From: an uncultured Sphingomonas sp.
GTDB taxonomy: Bacteria > Pseudomonadota > Alphaproteobacteria > Sphingomonadales > Sphingomonadaceae
Assembly: GCA_946886845.1 (NCBI GenBank)
Contig: CAMPJH010000001.1
Location: 1 to 56,149, forward strand
Direction: 5' to 3'
DNA: 56,149 bases
The notes beneath the pieces are model-generated. The model saw only the letters and a program-made list of their open reading frames with translations, made no database searches and was not told the origin of the DNA. This document shows, one piece after another, positions 40,837 through 49,457 of this stretch. Numbering within the stretch: the first letter of the stretch is position 1; each line of letters starts with the position of its first letter. Both the position numbers and the translations under genes were made by a program.

Positions 40837-41259
40837 TCAGCCGACGATTTCGTCCGGCGTGAAGAAGAAGTCGATCTCGATCGCGGCGTTCTCGTCGCTG
40901 TCCGATCCATGGACCGAATTGGCCTCGATCGATTCGGCGTAGTTCTTGCGGATCGTGCCCTCTGCGGCGTCGGCCGGGTTGGTCGCGCCCATCACTTCGC
41001 GGTTGCGGCGCACGGCATCTTCGCCTTCGAGCACCTGGACGACGACCGGACCGGAAGTCATGAACTCGACCAGGCTTCCATAGAACGGCCGGTCCTTATG
41101 GACGGCGTAGAAGCCCTCGGCCTGCTCGCGGGTCATTCGGATGCGCTTCGAGGCGACGACCCGAAGGCCCGCTTCCTCTATCATCCTGGTGACCGCTCCG
41201 GTCAGGTTGCGGCGAGTGGCATCGGGCTTGATGATCGAAAATGTGCGCGTGACGGCCAT
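40837..41259 (-). CDS. ndk: Nucleoside diphosphate kinase
   Basis: Balances NTP and dNTP pools by phosphate transfer. 140 residues, normal length. [16 protein letters not shown] carries the nucleotide-binding Lys, and NSVHGSDS carries the phosphorylated His. ATG at 41259 follows an AGGAG site; upstream in-frame codons to 41370 are not family-like. A TTGCCC/TAGGCG promoter with 17-nt spacing lies upstream. Confidence 0.97.
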   Translation of the reverse strand: MAVTRTFSIIKPDATRRNLTGAVTRMIEEAGLRVVASKRIRMTREQAEGFYAVHKDRPFYGSLVEFMTSGPVVVQVLEGEDAVRRNREVMGATNPADAAEGTIRKNYAESIEANSVHGSDSDENAAIEIDFFFTPDEIVG

Positions 41260-41302
41260 GGCCGGGCGTCTCCTGGAATGCGTGGGATTGGAATTGCCGC
41301 GC

Positions 41303-41331
41303 CGCCTAGCCGCACCGGCGACAGCGGGCAA
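41303..41331 (-). promoter_or_regulatory. Putative sigma70-like promoter of ndk
   Basis: Minus strand TTGCCC (41331-41326), 17 nt, TAGGCG (41308-41303). The -35 resembles that proposed for rpsA. Confidence 0.4.
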
Positions 41332-41388
41332 CCCCGTGGGCAGTTGAGCTGCGCCCGAAGTTCGGCTCAAACGGTGCGGAGGGGGAAA

Positions 41389-42522
41389 GTGGGCAAGGTC
41401 GACAACAGGTCAAGCGATCCGGGCCGCTGGTACGCCCTGGCGGCGCTGGCGGCGGCGACTCTGTTCGCGGTGACCGTCGTCGCCGCGGCGTGGATTTATC
41501 ACAGCTACGGCCCGGGCGTGGACTTCGCCAGCTACTGGGCGGCAGGGCGGCTGGCGTGGGCGGGCCAACCGAGCCTTGCCTACGACGTCGAGGCCCATCG
41601 CGCGGTCGAGATGACGGCCGCCAACATGGGCGGGCTGATGCCCTTCCCTTACCCGCCGCCGTTCCTGTTCGCGGTCAGCCCGTTCGCCTTCCACCCGTTC
41701 TGGCTGGCCTACCTGCTGTGGATGGCGGTCACCGCCGGTCTCTATTTCGCCGCGACGAGGCGTTTCGTCGCCCCGCGCTATGCCTTCGCCCAACCCGCCG
41801 CCCTGGTGAATGCCGTCATCGGCCAGAACGGCTTCCTCACCTCGTCGATCTTCCTGTTCGGGATCGCCGCCCTAGCCACGCATCCGTTCGCGGCCGGCGC
41901 CATCCTCGGGCTGCTCGTGATCAAGCCGCAGCTGGCCCTGCTGGTGCCCGTCGCATTGGTTGCGGCCCGTCAGTGGCACGCGATCGGCGGCGGCGCTGTA
42001 TCGTCGCTTGCGCTGCTCGGGTTGGCGGCGGTCGTTTTCGGGTTCGATTCCTACCGCGGATTCCTGGCGATCGCCGGCAACTATGGGGGCTTCATGGCGG
42101 CCGACCGCTGGAATTGGGCAGAGCAGGCCAGCGTCTTCGGATTTTTCCGCTTCTTCGGCGTTCCGCAGGTCTTTGCCTTTGGATTGCAGGCAATAGCGGC
42201 GCTGGCGGCCGCAATCTTCACCTGGCGAGCGTGGGCGCGTGGACAAGAGCAGCGCGGCGCGATGCTGGCGGCGGGGACCTTGCTCGTGCCGCCTTACGTC
42301 TTCACCTACGATTCGCTGCTTTTGATCCTTCCGCTCGCCGTCCTGCTGCGCGATCCCGAGCGGCGGTGGCGGGCGGCGCTGGCCTGGTTGCTCCTGGCGC
42401 TGCCGCTGCTCGGCTATTTCGGGCTCTACCCCGGACCGAACACGGTGCCGGTCGCCGCCGGCCTGTGCCTGTGGTGGCTATCGGCCGACTCGATGGGCAA
42501 AAAGAAAGCGGCGGCGCCGTGA
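41389..42522 (+). CDS. GT87-type integral membrane glycosyltransferase (DUF2029)
   Basis: 377 residues with about ten hydrophobic helices. The early periplasmic loop [23 protein letters not shown] holds the acidic residue expected of GT-C enzymes, and [13 protein letters not shown] plus [14 protein letters not shown] are typical of the GT87/DUF2029 family, which uses polyprenyl-phosphate sugars. The sugar and acceptor are unknown. The GTG start at 41389 has a strong GGAGGGGG site. The last codons (KKKAAAP) overlap the terminator of the convergent Flp pilin gene. Divergent from ndk. Confidence 0.8.
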   Translation: MGKVDNRSSDPGRWYALAALAAATLFAVTVVAAAWIYHSYGPGVDFASYWAAGRLAWAGQPSLAYDVEAHRAVEMTAANMGGLMPFPYPPPFLFAVSPFAFHPFWLAYLLWMAVTAGLYFAATRRFVAPRYAFAQPAALVNAVIGQNGFLTSSIFLFGIAALATHPFAAGAILGLLVIKPQLALLVPVALVAARQWHAIGGGAVSSLALLGLAAVVFGFDSYRGFLAIAGNYGGFMAADRWNWAEQASVFGFFRFFGVPQVFAFGLQAIAALAAAIFTWRAWARGQEQRGAMLAAGTLLVPPYVFTYDSLLLILPLAVLLRDPERRWRAALAWLLLALPLLGYFGLYPGPNTVPVAAGLCLWWLSADSMGKKKAAAP

Positions 42523-42533
42523 GGCACCGCCGC
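42499..42533 (-). terminator. Intrinsic terminator of the Flp pilin gene
   Basis: Read on the minus strand, GCGGCGGTGCC and GGCGCCGCCGC form an 11-bp stem with one mismatch and a 4-nt loop, followed by TTTCTTTTTG. It lies 25 bp after the pilin stop and mostly inside the 3' end of the opposing glycosyltransferase gene. Confidence 0.75.
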
Positions 42534-42557
42534 TCCCGTCGAAACGTCGCTTTGGGC

Positions 42558-42722
42558 TTAGCCGTCCAGCGCGCTCGAAACGTTCGTGAAGGTGTTGTTC
42601 AGCGAGTTGCCGATGCCCGACATCGCGCCGATCGCCGCAACGGCGATGAGAGCAGCAATGAGGCCATACTCGATGGCAGTCGCACCCTTCTCGTTCTTAA
42701 TCAGTTTCAGAAACTTGGCCAT
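42558..42722 (-). CDS. Flp/Fap-type pilin subunit
   Basis: A 54-residue prepilin: MAKFLKLIKNEKGATAIEYG, then a hydrophobic helix (LIAALIAVAAIGAMSG) and a short polar end (NNTFTNVSSALDG). The G/ATAIEY motif is the prepilin peptidase cleavage site of the Flp family, giving a mature pilin of about 41 residues for Tad-type tight-adherence pili. GAGGAG lies seven bases before the ATG. No tad/cpa assembly genes occur in the window, so the secretion machinery must be elsewhere or absent. A CtrA-like box lies about 95 bp upstream and an intrinsic terminator downstream, so it is a single-gene unit. Confidence 0.93.
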   Translation of the reverse strand: MAKFLKLIKNEKGATAIEYGLIAALIAVAAIGAMSGIGNSLNNTFTNVSSALDG

Positions 42723-42816
42723 GTCCGGTCTCCTCAGGTTCCACTATCGGGAGCTTGGCTCCCCACCTGCGCTCAATACTTCGCGTAGGTTGCCGAGAGG
42801 ATTAGGGCTGGAGGGG

Positions 42817-42831
42817 TTGAGAAACGCTTAA
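42817..42831. promoter_or_regulatory. CtrA-like box upstream of the Flp pilin gene
   Basis: TTGA-N7-TTAA differs by one base from the CtrA consensus TTAA-N7-TTAA. In Caulobacter the flp-type pilin gene pilA is CtrA-activated, which makes the position meaningful, though a single match could occur by chance. Confidence 0.4.
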
Positions 42832-42886
42832 AGTCGAAGGTTTCCAAACGTTAACCTGTTTGAGCTCCGAACAGAGGCCGGAAGCC

Positions 42887-44875
42887 TCACTCTTCGATCA
42901 TGTCTTCGATCGCTTTGCCGATGTTGCGGAGCAGGCGGTCGCTCCAGTCTTCGGGCAGCGGGCTGGGGTTGTCGGCGGGGGGATCATCGCGCGGTTTCGA
43001 GCGATTGCGGTAGCCGTCGGGGAGCGGCGGGCCCTTGCGGCCGTCGATCGACAGCGCCGAGGTCATGAAATCGCGCCAGATCCTGGCCGGGACGGTACCG
43101 CCGCTGATCTTGCCGAGCGACTTGTTGTCGTCGCGGCCGACCCAGACGCCGACCACCAGGTCGCCGGCGAAGCCGACGAACAACGCGTCGCGATTGTCCT
43201 GAGTGGTGCCGGTCTTGCCGAAGGTCGGCCGCCACAAGGCGGCGCGCTTGCCGGTGCCGGTATTGGCCGCCGCCCAGAGGAGGTCGAGCATCGGCGCCCG
43301 GTCGCGCCGCTCGCTCAGGGTCCCGCCCGCGGCGAAGAATTGGGCGAGGCCGTTCTCGACGTCTTTGTCGGGAAGGCCGCGCGCCCTGACCGGGTAGCGG
43401 CCCGAGTAGATCGCGGCATAAGCGGAGGTCAGCTCGAGCAGGCTGACTCCGCCGGTGCCGAGCGCCAGGCTCGGCTTGTCGGGCAGGGCCGAGGTGATGC
43501 CGAGGTCGCGGGCGGCGCGGATGACGTTGCCGCGCCCGATCCGTTCCGACAGACGAACGGTCGCCGAGTTGCTCGAGCGGGCGAAGGCCTGGCGGAGCGT
43601 GATCTCGCCGCGGTTGACGCCGTCGCTGTTGGCCGGGGTCCAACCACCGATGGTGATCGGCGAATCGTCGATCAGGCTATCCGGGGTCCAGCCCGAGCGC
43701 AGCGCCGCCAGATAGACGAACAATTTGAATGCCGAGCCGGGCTGGCGGAGCGCCTGGGTGGCGCGGTTGAACGGGCTTTCGGAATAGCTCTTGCCGCCGA
43801 CCATGGCGACCACCCGGCCGTCGGGGCGCATCGCCACCAGCGCCGCCTGGGCGTCGCCGATGCCGGCGCGGTTGACTGCACGGACGGCGATCCGCTGAAG
43901 ATCGGAATCGAGCGTGGTCGGCACCCGGACCTCGCCGAAATCGGCTTCGAATGCCTCCTGAGCGGAAGGCGCGACCCAGTCGGCGAAATAGGTGCCCGAC
44001 GGCAGCCTGGAGCGCTGGCGAACCGGCCTTGCCAGCCTGGCGTCGCGCGCCTTGCCGGCGGTGATCGCCCCGGTGTCCGCCATCGCCCGCAGAACCAGCC
44101 GGCTGCGCTCCTGCGCGAGCTTCAAATGTCTGGTCGGGGCCAGCCGGGAGGGCGCCTGGACGAGCCCGGCGAGCATCGCCGACTGCGCCAGGGTCAGCTC
44201 CTCCGGGTCACGGTCGAAATAATGATGGGCGGCGGCGCGAAGCCCGTAGACGCCGTCGCCGAAATAGACGCTCGACAGATAGCGGGAGAGAATCTCGTCC
44301 TTGGTCAGCCAGGCTTCGAGCCAGAAGGCGATGATGACTTCCTGGGCCTTGCGCTTGTAGCTGCGGTCGGACGACAGGAAGCTTGTCTTGGCGAGCTGCT
44401 GGGTGATCGTGCTGCCGCCTTGGCGCACTCCGCCGGCCTGGAAATTGGCGACGAAGGCGCGGCCGATGGCGCGCGGGTCGATGCCCCAGTGGCGGCGGAA
44501 GCGGCGGTCCTCGATCGAGACGAACGCCGCCGTGGTCAGCGGGTCGAGCCGGGCGGGGTCGACCGGCGCTTCCTTGATCGCACCGCGCCGGGCGATCGGC
44601 TTGCCCTCTTCGCTGAGGATCAGCAGCGCCGGATCGGGCAGCGGCTCGAGCGCCCTCGACAGCGGCGCCGTCACCACCAGCCATAGCAAGGTAGCCAGGA
44701 TCAGCCCGAGCAGCGCGTAGAGGACGATCTTCGTTCGCCGCCAGCGCGGCTTTGGCTTGAGAGGCTCGGTCTCGGCATCCGTCAGCGGCGGCGGTGGCTC
44801 CTGAGGAGCGAACGGGTCCTGGATCTCCTCGACATTCACCCCGCGCCGGCTCCAGATCCCGTCGTAATCGGCCAT
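42887..44875 (-). CDS. Class A penicillin-binding protein (PBP1A-type)
   Basis: Bifunctional peptidoglycan glycosyltransferase/transpeptidase. 662 residues: a cytoplasmic Pro-rich tail, one membrane anchor (IVLYALLGLILATLLWLVV), a GT51 domain (EDRRFRRHWGIDPRAIGRA with catalytic Glu; QGGSTITQQLAK), and a transpeptidase domain with SAFK (SxxK), SSN and KTGT. It is shorter than E. coli PBP1A and lacks a long insert. ATG at 44875. Downstream on the opposite side lie the pilin gene and its control region; divergent from the solute-binding lipoprotein gene. Confidence 0.93.
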   Translation of the reverse strand: MADYDGIWSRRGVNVEEIQDPFAPQEPPPPLTDAETEPLKPKPRWRRTKIVLYALLGLILATLLWLVVTAPLSRALEPLPDPALLILSEEGKPIARRGAIKEAPVDPARLDPLTTAAFVSIEDRRFRRHWGIDPRAIGRAFVANFQAGGVRQGGSTITQQLAKTSFLSSDRSYKRKAQEVIIAFWLEAWLTKDEILSRYLSSVYFGDGVYGLRAAAHHYFDRDPEELTLAQSAMLAGLVQAPSRLAPTRHLKLAQERSRLVLRAMADTGAITAGKARDARLARPVRQRSRLPSGTYFADWVAPSAQEAFEADFGEVRVPTTLDSDLQRIAVRAVNRAGIGDAQAALVAMRPDGRVVAMVGGKSYSESPFNRATQALRQPGSAFKLFVYLAALRSGWTPDSLIDDSPITIGGWTPANSDGVNRGEITLRQAFARSSNSATVRLSERIGRGNVIRAARDLGITSALPDKPSLALGTGGVSLLELTSAYAAIYSGRYPVRARGLPDKDVENGLAQFFAAGGTLSERRDRAPMLDLLWAAANTGTGKRAALWRPTFGKTGTTQDNRDALFVGFAGDLVVGVWVGRDDNKSLGKISGGTVPARIWRDFMTSALSIDGRKGPPLPDGYRNRSKPRDDPPADNPSPLPEDWSDRLLRNIGKAIEDMIEE

Positions 44876-44987
44876 TGGAAACGCTGTACCCTTTTTCGCC
44901 GCGCGCAGTGCCTTACATTAGTAAAACAGTGAAAGCGATAAGGCCAGAGAGTTGCTGAACTTCGCATTGCCTTTATTGCATCGCCCG

Positions 44988-46469
44988 ATGGCCATGCCGC
45001 TCGTCCGCCGCACTGTCGCCGCCGCCCTGGCAATTGTCGCAGCAGCGGCATTGTTCGGGTGCGAACGTCAGTCGCAAGGCATCGTCGAGGTCCAGGTGAT
45101 CGACGACGAGCCGCGCCTCGTCGACCCGCGGCGCGGGCCGCTCCGCGCGAGCGAAGCGGTGCTGATCAGCAATGCGGCCCAGGGGCTGGTGCGGTTCGAT
45201 GCCGGTGGGCAGATCGTGCCCGGACTGGCCGAGACCTGGAACGTCAGCGACGACGGGCTGAGCTACATTTTCCGCCTGGCCAACGCGCAATGGCCGAGCG
45301 GCCGAAAGGTGACCGCCGAACAGATCGCGCGGATGCTTCGACGGACGATCGCCCCGCCGAGTCGCAACCCGCTTCGGGACTCCTTCGGCGCGGTCGACGA
45401 AATCGTCGCGATGACCGACCGAGTGCTCGAAATCCGGCTGAAGCAGACTCGGCCGCACCTGCTGCAATTGCTCGCCCAGCCGGAGATGGGGCTGGTCTAC
45501 GAGGGCCAAGGAAGCGGACCGTTCGCGGTCGCGCCCGGCGGCGGCGAAGGCGAGGTCCGACTGATCCGCGAGGTGGCTATCTCGGATGAACAGGAGCCCG
45601 AGCGCGAGGAGCTCGTCCTTGGCGGTGGCAGTGCCGAAAAAGCGGTGCGCGGCTTCGTCGCCGGGGATTTCGACCTGGTCCTCGGCGGGACCTTCGCCGA
45701 TCTGCCGTTCGCCCGTCGTGCCAAGCTACCGCGGCGGGCGCTTCAGTTCGATCCGGCAAGGGGCCTGTTCGGGCTGATGCCGGCGCGCAGCGACGGGCCC
45801 TTGGCTGACGCCGAGGTGCGCCAGTTGCTGAGCGAGGCGATCGACCGCGAGGCCCTCGTCGCCGCGCTCACGGTGCCCGGACTGGTGCCGCGGGCGACGG
45901 TGCTCGAGCCCCAGCTCGACAACCTCCCCGACCCGGTGGCGCCGCCATGGGCCGCGACTCCGATCGCCGAGCGCCGTCCGGCGCTGACTGCGCGAGCCCG
46001 GCGCCTGCTCAGTGAAGACGAGCCGACGATCATTCGCCTGGGCCTTCCCGACGGACCCGGATCGGAGGTGCTTCTGGCTCGCCTGCGCCAGGATTGGGGG
46101 CGGCTGGGTATCCAGGTCGAACGCTCTGGCGACTCCGGCCCGGCCGACCTGGTGCTGGTCGACAAAGTCGCTCCGTCGTCGTCGGCGGCCTGGTTCCTTC
46201 GCCAGTTCCGGTGCGAATATGCGAAAATCTGCGACGCGCAGGTCGACGAAATGCTCGACGGAGCGCGGAGCACGGCGGTGCTGGCGCAGCGCAGCGCGCT
46301 GCTCTCCGAAGCTTCGAAAAGAATCGACCGCCTGCAACTGTTCTTGCCGATTGCGGCGCCGATCCGCTGGTCGCTGGTATCGCCGAGGATCAGCGGCTTC
46401 GCCGGGAACCCGTTCGCCATCCATACGCTGACCGGCCTTGAGCGGCGGCTGGATCGGACGGGCGAGTGA
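44988..46469 (+). CDS. Orphan family-5 solute-binding lipoprotein
   Basis: 493 residues resembling extracellular solute-binding proteins of the peptide/nickel (SBP_bac_5) family: AETWNVSDDGLSYIFRLANAQWPSGRKVTA near residue 100 is the family signature, and LSEAIDREALV recalls the conserved hinge helix. The signal peptide ends in the lipobox LFGC. No ABC permease or ATPase gene is adjacent, so its transport partner is missing locally. Start: ATG at 44988 (or 44994); a TTG at 44952 preceded by AGAGAG is possible. DUF4112 overlaps its stop. Confidence 0.8.
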   Translation: MAMPLVRRTVAAALAIVAAAALFGCERQSQGIVEVQVIDDEPRLVDPRRGPLRASEAVLISNAAQGLVRFDAGGQIVPGLAETWNVSDDGLSYIFRLANAQWPSGRKVTAEQIARMLRRTIAPPSRNPLRDSFGAVDEIVAMTDRVLEIRLKQTRPHLLQLLAQPEMGLVYEGQGSGPFAVAPGGGEGEVRLIREVAISDEQEPEREELVLGGGSAEKAVRGFVAGDFDLVLGGTFADLPFARRAKLPRRALQFDPARGLFGLMPARSDGPLADAEVRQLLSEAIDREALVAALTVPGLVPRATVLEPQLDNLPDPVAPPWAATPIAERRPALTARARRLLSEDEPTIIRLGLPDGPGSEVLLARLRQDWGRLGIQVERSGDSGPADLVLVDKVAPSSSAAWFLRQFRCEYAKICDAQVDEMLDGARSTAVLAQRSALLSEASKRIDRLQLFLPIAAPIRWSLVSPRISGFAGNPFAIHTLTGLERRLDRTGE

Positions 46470-46900
46470 TGGGACAAGCAAGCGGCCAACGAACCAGATT
46501 GCCGCTTGGTAGCGACCCGCAATCAGTCCGGCGGCGGGTCGAAGGGCTCGAGAGGGTGATGGAGCGGCTGGTCGTGGTTCCCGGGATCAACCGCCCGCTC
46601 GGACTGGACGTGATCCTCGATTTCGTCCCGTTCGCCGGGCCCACGGCGGCCGCCGCCATCGGCGCTTACCTCGCCTGGGAAGCGCGCAATCTCGGCATGT
46701 CGAAATGGCACCTGGCGCGGATGGGCGGGAATGTCGGGGTCGACTGGCTGCTCGGGATGATTCCGGTGGTTGGAGCGATCCCCGATTTCTTCTTCGCCTC
46801 GAACACCCGCAACTTGAGGATCATCAAGCGCCACCTCGACCGCAAGCATCCCGCCGGAGCGAAAGTCGAAGGCCAAACCGTCGGCAACAACCTGCCGTAA
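46469..46900 (+). CDS. DUF4112 membrane protein
   Basis: 143 residues: a basic N-terminus, VPGINRPLGLDVILDFVPFAGPTAAAAIGAYLA (hydrophobic segment with the family's DFVPFAG motif) and GVDWLLGMIPVVGAIPDFFFASN, a second membrane segment. This matches DUF4112 as I know it; function is unknown. ATG at 46469 overlaps the TGA of the solute-binding gene, suggesting coupling. Confidence 0.85.
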   Translation: MGQASGQRTRLPLGSDPQSVRRRVEGLERVMERLVVVPGINRPLGLDVILDFVPFAGPTAAAAIGAYLAWEARNLGMSKWHLARMGGNVGVDWLLGMIPVVGAIPDFFFASNTRNLRIIKRHLDRKHPAGAKVEGQTVGNNLP

Positions 46901-46991
46901 AGCTTGCATTCACAGCCGTTCGCAGAATAGCAGCTTCCCGGCGCCGGGACCTTGCACTAGGCGCACCATGATTCGCCCACAGGAGTTCTCA

Positions 46992-47255
46992 ATGCGCAAG
47001 TTCTTGCCTGCGTTCGCAGTGTTCGCGGTCGCCGCGACGCCCGCAATCGCACAGACGGTTCCGCCACAGCCGGCCCCCGAAGCCAAGGTCAAGATGGTCA
47101 AGAAGAAAGTGTGCCAGACGATCAAGGCCGATCGGGACACCGGTTCGCGCCTGGGATCGAGCACCAAGGTGTGCAAGGTCGTCGAGGTTCCCGCGGACAA
47201 GACCGCCAAGGACGCCGAGACCCAGCCGCACGGCCATAACGCCCACGCGAATTGA
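46992..47255 (+). CDS. Small exported protein with C-x19-C TGSRLG motif
   Basis: 87 residues: a signal peptide (MRKFLPAFAVFAVAATPAIA), a Lys-rich stretch and a short motif with two cysteines around DTGSRLGSSTK, then a polar, His-rich end. The Cys-TGSR-Cys pattern recalls small hypothetical proteins common in sphingomonads; I know no function. AGGAG lies six bases before the ATG, and this start was chosen over one at 46968 for that reason. It precedes the TetR efflux operon but has its own 3' hairpin. Confidence 0.75.
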   Translation: MRKFLPAFAVFAVAATPAIAQTVPPQPAPEAKVKMVKKKVCQTIKADRDTGSRLGSSTKVCKVVEVPADKTAKDAETQPHGHNAHAN

Positions 47256-47257
47256 TC

Positions 47258-47279
47258 GATCGCGGCGGTAGCCGCGGTC
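47258..47279 (+). terminator. Hairpin after the small exported protein
   Basis: GATCGCGGC pairs with GCCGCGGTC (nine pairs, one G-T) around loop GGTA, directly after the stop. A TTTTT run follows only 17 nt later, so it is not a standard intrinsic terminator. Confidence 0.4.
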
Positions 47280-47330
47280 AGCCCTTCCAATCCGATTTTT
47301 CAAGGCTGCCCGGTGATGAGCCGGGCGCGC

Positions 47331-47359
47331 TTGCGTGCGTCCATCTCGCAGTATATGAC
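47331..47359 (+). promoter_or_regulatory. Promoter of the tetR-led efflux operon
   Basis: TTGCGT (47331-47336), 17 nt, TATGAC (47354-47359). The -10 overlaps the operator palindrome, fitting autorepression. Confidence 0.5.
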
Positions 47360-47371
47360 TGACTGGTCAGT
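47358..47371. promoter_or_regulatory. TetR-type operator palindrome
   Basis: ACTGAC-TG-GTCAGT, perfect 6-bp arms, located between the -10 and the tetR start 15 bp downstream. Such GACTGGTC-type palindromes are typical of TetR/AcrR-family repressors that control their own operons. Confidence 0.7.
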
Positions 47372-47385
47372 TATTAGGGGCGGCA

Positions 47386-48015
47386 ATGGCTGCGGAGCGA
47401 TGGAAACGACGAGCCGAGGACCGTCCCCGGGAAATCTGCGCCGCCGCGCTCGAGGTTTTCGCGGAAAAAGGGTTTGCCGCCGCCAAGCTCGATGAGATCG
47501 CCAAGCGGGCCGGCGTGTCCAAGGGCACGCTCTATCTCTACTTCAACGACAAGGAAGCGCTGTTCCGGGCGGTCGTGCGCGACACGGTGGCGCCCAATAT
47601 CGATGCGGTTCGAGCCGCGGTGATCGGCGCCGATGTGCCGTTCGAGCAGGCCGTCCGGATGTTCCTTGGGCGCTTCGCCGAAATGACGACCCAGCTGCCG
47701 GTGGGGGCGGTGGCGAAGATGGTGATCGGCGAGTCGCGCAACTTCCCCGAGCTGGCCAAGGTTTGGCACGACCAGGTCGCGAGCCGGGCGTTGATGATGC
47801 TCGCCGGGCTGATCGAGTCGGCGCAGAAGCGCGGCGAAGTCCGCGACGGCGATCCGCGGCTCCATGCCTTCAGCCTGGTCGGGCCAATGCTGATGGGCGT
47901 CCTGTGGCGCGAAACTCTCGAACCCGCCGGCGGGGTCCCGCTCAACCTCGAGGCACTCGCCGGACAACATGCCGAGACCGTCCTGACCGGCCTTCTGACC
48001 GGGAACGAGCGATGA
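47386..48015 (+). CDS. TetR/AcrR-family transcriptional regulator
   Basis: 209 residues: an N-terminal TetR helix-turn-helix (ICAAALEVFAEKGFAAAKLDEIAKRAGVSKGTLYLYFNDKEALF, about residues 17-60) and a ligand-binding helical domain resembling the C-terminal domain of AcrR-like efflux repressors. ATG at 47386. Its stop overlaps the next gene by ATGA, making it the first gene of a five-gene efflux operon, with a palindromic operator over its own promoter. Ligand unknown; it likely senses the exported compound. Confidence 0.93.
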   Translation: MAAERWKRRAEDRPREICAAALEVFAEKGFAAAKLDEIAKRAGVSKGTLYLYFNDKEALFRAVVRDTVAPNIDAVRAAVIGADVPFEQAVRMFLGRFAEMTTQLPVGAVAKMVIGESRNFPELAKVWHDQVASRALMMLAGLIESAQKRGEVRDGDPRLHAFSLVGPMLMGVLWRETLEPAGGVPLNLEALAGQHAETVLTGLLTGNER

Positions 48016-49457
48016 CGCGCGTACTGGCCGTCACTCTGGGATTGCTCGCCGGTTGCACCGTCGGCCCCGATTATCGGGCGCCCAGGGTTGGCGTCCCGGA
48101 ACGCTATCTCGAGGCGCCAGGCACAGCCGCCACGACCGACGCCCAACTGGCCCGCTGGTGGCAAGGCTTTGGCGATCCGCAGCTCAGCGCGCTTGTCGAG
48201 AGCGCGCTTGCGCAGAACCTGGACATCGAGGCGGCGGCCGCGCGGATCCGGGAAGCTCGGGCGCTGGAGCGCGCCACCGGGTCCAACGCCCTCCCGCAGC
48301 TCGACGCGCAAGGGTCGGTTACCCGCCAGCGGATCAGCGAGAAGGCGATTCCAGTGCCGCCCGGGAGCGGCGGGCAGCAGGGCGCATTCGGTCTTCCGGG
48401 AAGCGAGTTCACTACCTGGCGGGTGGGCTTCGACGCATCCTGGGAAGTGGATTTGTTCGGCCGCAACGTTCGCGAACGCGAAGCGTCGCGGGCGCGCACC
48501 GGCGCGGCGATATGGAACCGGCGCGACTCGGAGGTGTCGGTCGCCGCCGAGGTAGCGAGCGCCTATTTCCGACTGCGGGCACTTCAGGAACAAGTCGCCA
48601 TCGCCGAGACAGAACTTGCCCGCCAGCAGCGGTTCGAGTCGCTGGTGTCCGCGCGGGCGCGCGGCGGGCTGGTCACGGGGCAGGACGTCGAGCAGCAAAA
48701 GTCGGAGGCAGCGAGCGCGGCCGCGGCGATCCCGGCGCTCGAAGCGCAGGCGAAAGCGCAAATCCATGCCCTCGGAGTCCTGGTGGGATCGACTCCCGAT
48801 GCGCTTGCCGCTCAGCTTGCGCAGCCGGCAGCGGTGCCCACAGCTCCCGATATTCCCGCCGGTCTTCCTTCCGAGCTGCTGCGGCGGCGCCCCGACATCC
48901 GCGCCGCCGAGCGCGAGCTCGCGGCGGCGACCGCCGACATCGGAGTCGCGGTCGCCGACCTCTATCCGCGCTTTTCGCTGAGCGCGGCACCGGCCTTGGT
49001 CAGCACCGCCCTGACGTCGCTGCTCGAATGGGGCAGCCGCAGCTTCAGCGTCGCTGCAGCAATCGACTGGCCCTTGTTCGACGGCGGCCGCAGGCGCGCC
49101 ACCGTCGACGCCCGCTCCGCCCGGCAGGAACAAGCACTAATCGCCTATCGCAAGACGGTGCTGACCGCGCTCCAGGACGTCGAGGATGCGCTCAGCCGGA
49201 CCGACGGCGACCGGCGGCAGCTCGCCGAGCTTCAGGTTGCGCTGGCCGCCGCAAGCCGGGCCGAGGAGATTGCGGCGACGCGATATCGCGGCGGCCTCGT
49301 GACATATTCGGACGTCCTGCTCGTGCAGGCACGACGGCTGCGGCTGGAGGACCAGTTGATCGAAACAAAAGGCGCCCTGGCGCGCAACTCGGCAGCGCTG
49401 TTCAAGGCGCTCGGCGGCGGCTGGCCGGAAATCGCACAAGCAGGAGCAGCGCAATGA
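48012..49457 (+). CDS. Outer-membrane efflux lipoprotein (NodT/OprM type)
   Basis: 481 residues, TolC-like outer-membrane channel. The signal ends in lipobox LLAGC, followed by TVGPDYRAP, the usual start of NodT-type factors. Two OEP repeats are visible: WWQGFGDPQLSALVESALAQNLDIEAAAARI, and later RRPDIRAAERELAAATADIGVAVADLYP with a second helix hairpin. ATG at 48012 overlaps the tetR stop, and the hlyD-like gene overlaps its end. Confidence 0.93.
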   Translation: MTRVLAVTLGLLAGCTVGPDYRAPRVGVPERYLEAPGTAATTDAQLARWWQGFGDPQLSALVESALAQNLDIEAAAARIREARALERATGSNALPQLDAQGSVTRQRISEKAIPVPPGSGGQQGAFGLPGSEFTTWRVGFDASWEVDLFGRNVREREASRARTGAAIWNRRDSEVSVAAEVASAYFRLRALQEQVAIAETELARQQRFESLVSARARGGLVTGQDVEQQKSEAASAAAAIPALEAQAKAQIHALGVLVGSTPDALAAQLAQPAAVPTAPDIPAGLPSELLRRRPDIRAAERELAAATADIGVAVADLYPRFSLSAAPALVSTALTSLLEWGSRSFSVAAAIDWPLFDGGRRRATVDARSARQEQALIAYRKTVLTALQDVEDALSRTDGDRRQLAELQVALAAASRAEEIAATRYRGGLVTYSDVLLVQARRLRLEDQLIETKGALARNSAALFKALGGGWPEIAQAGAAQ

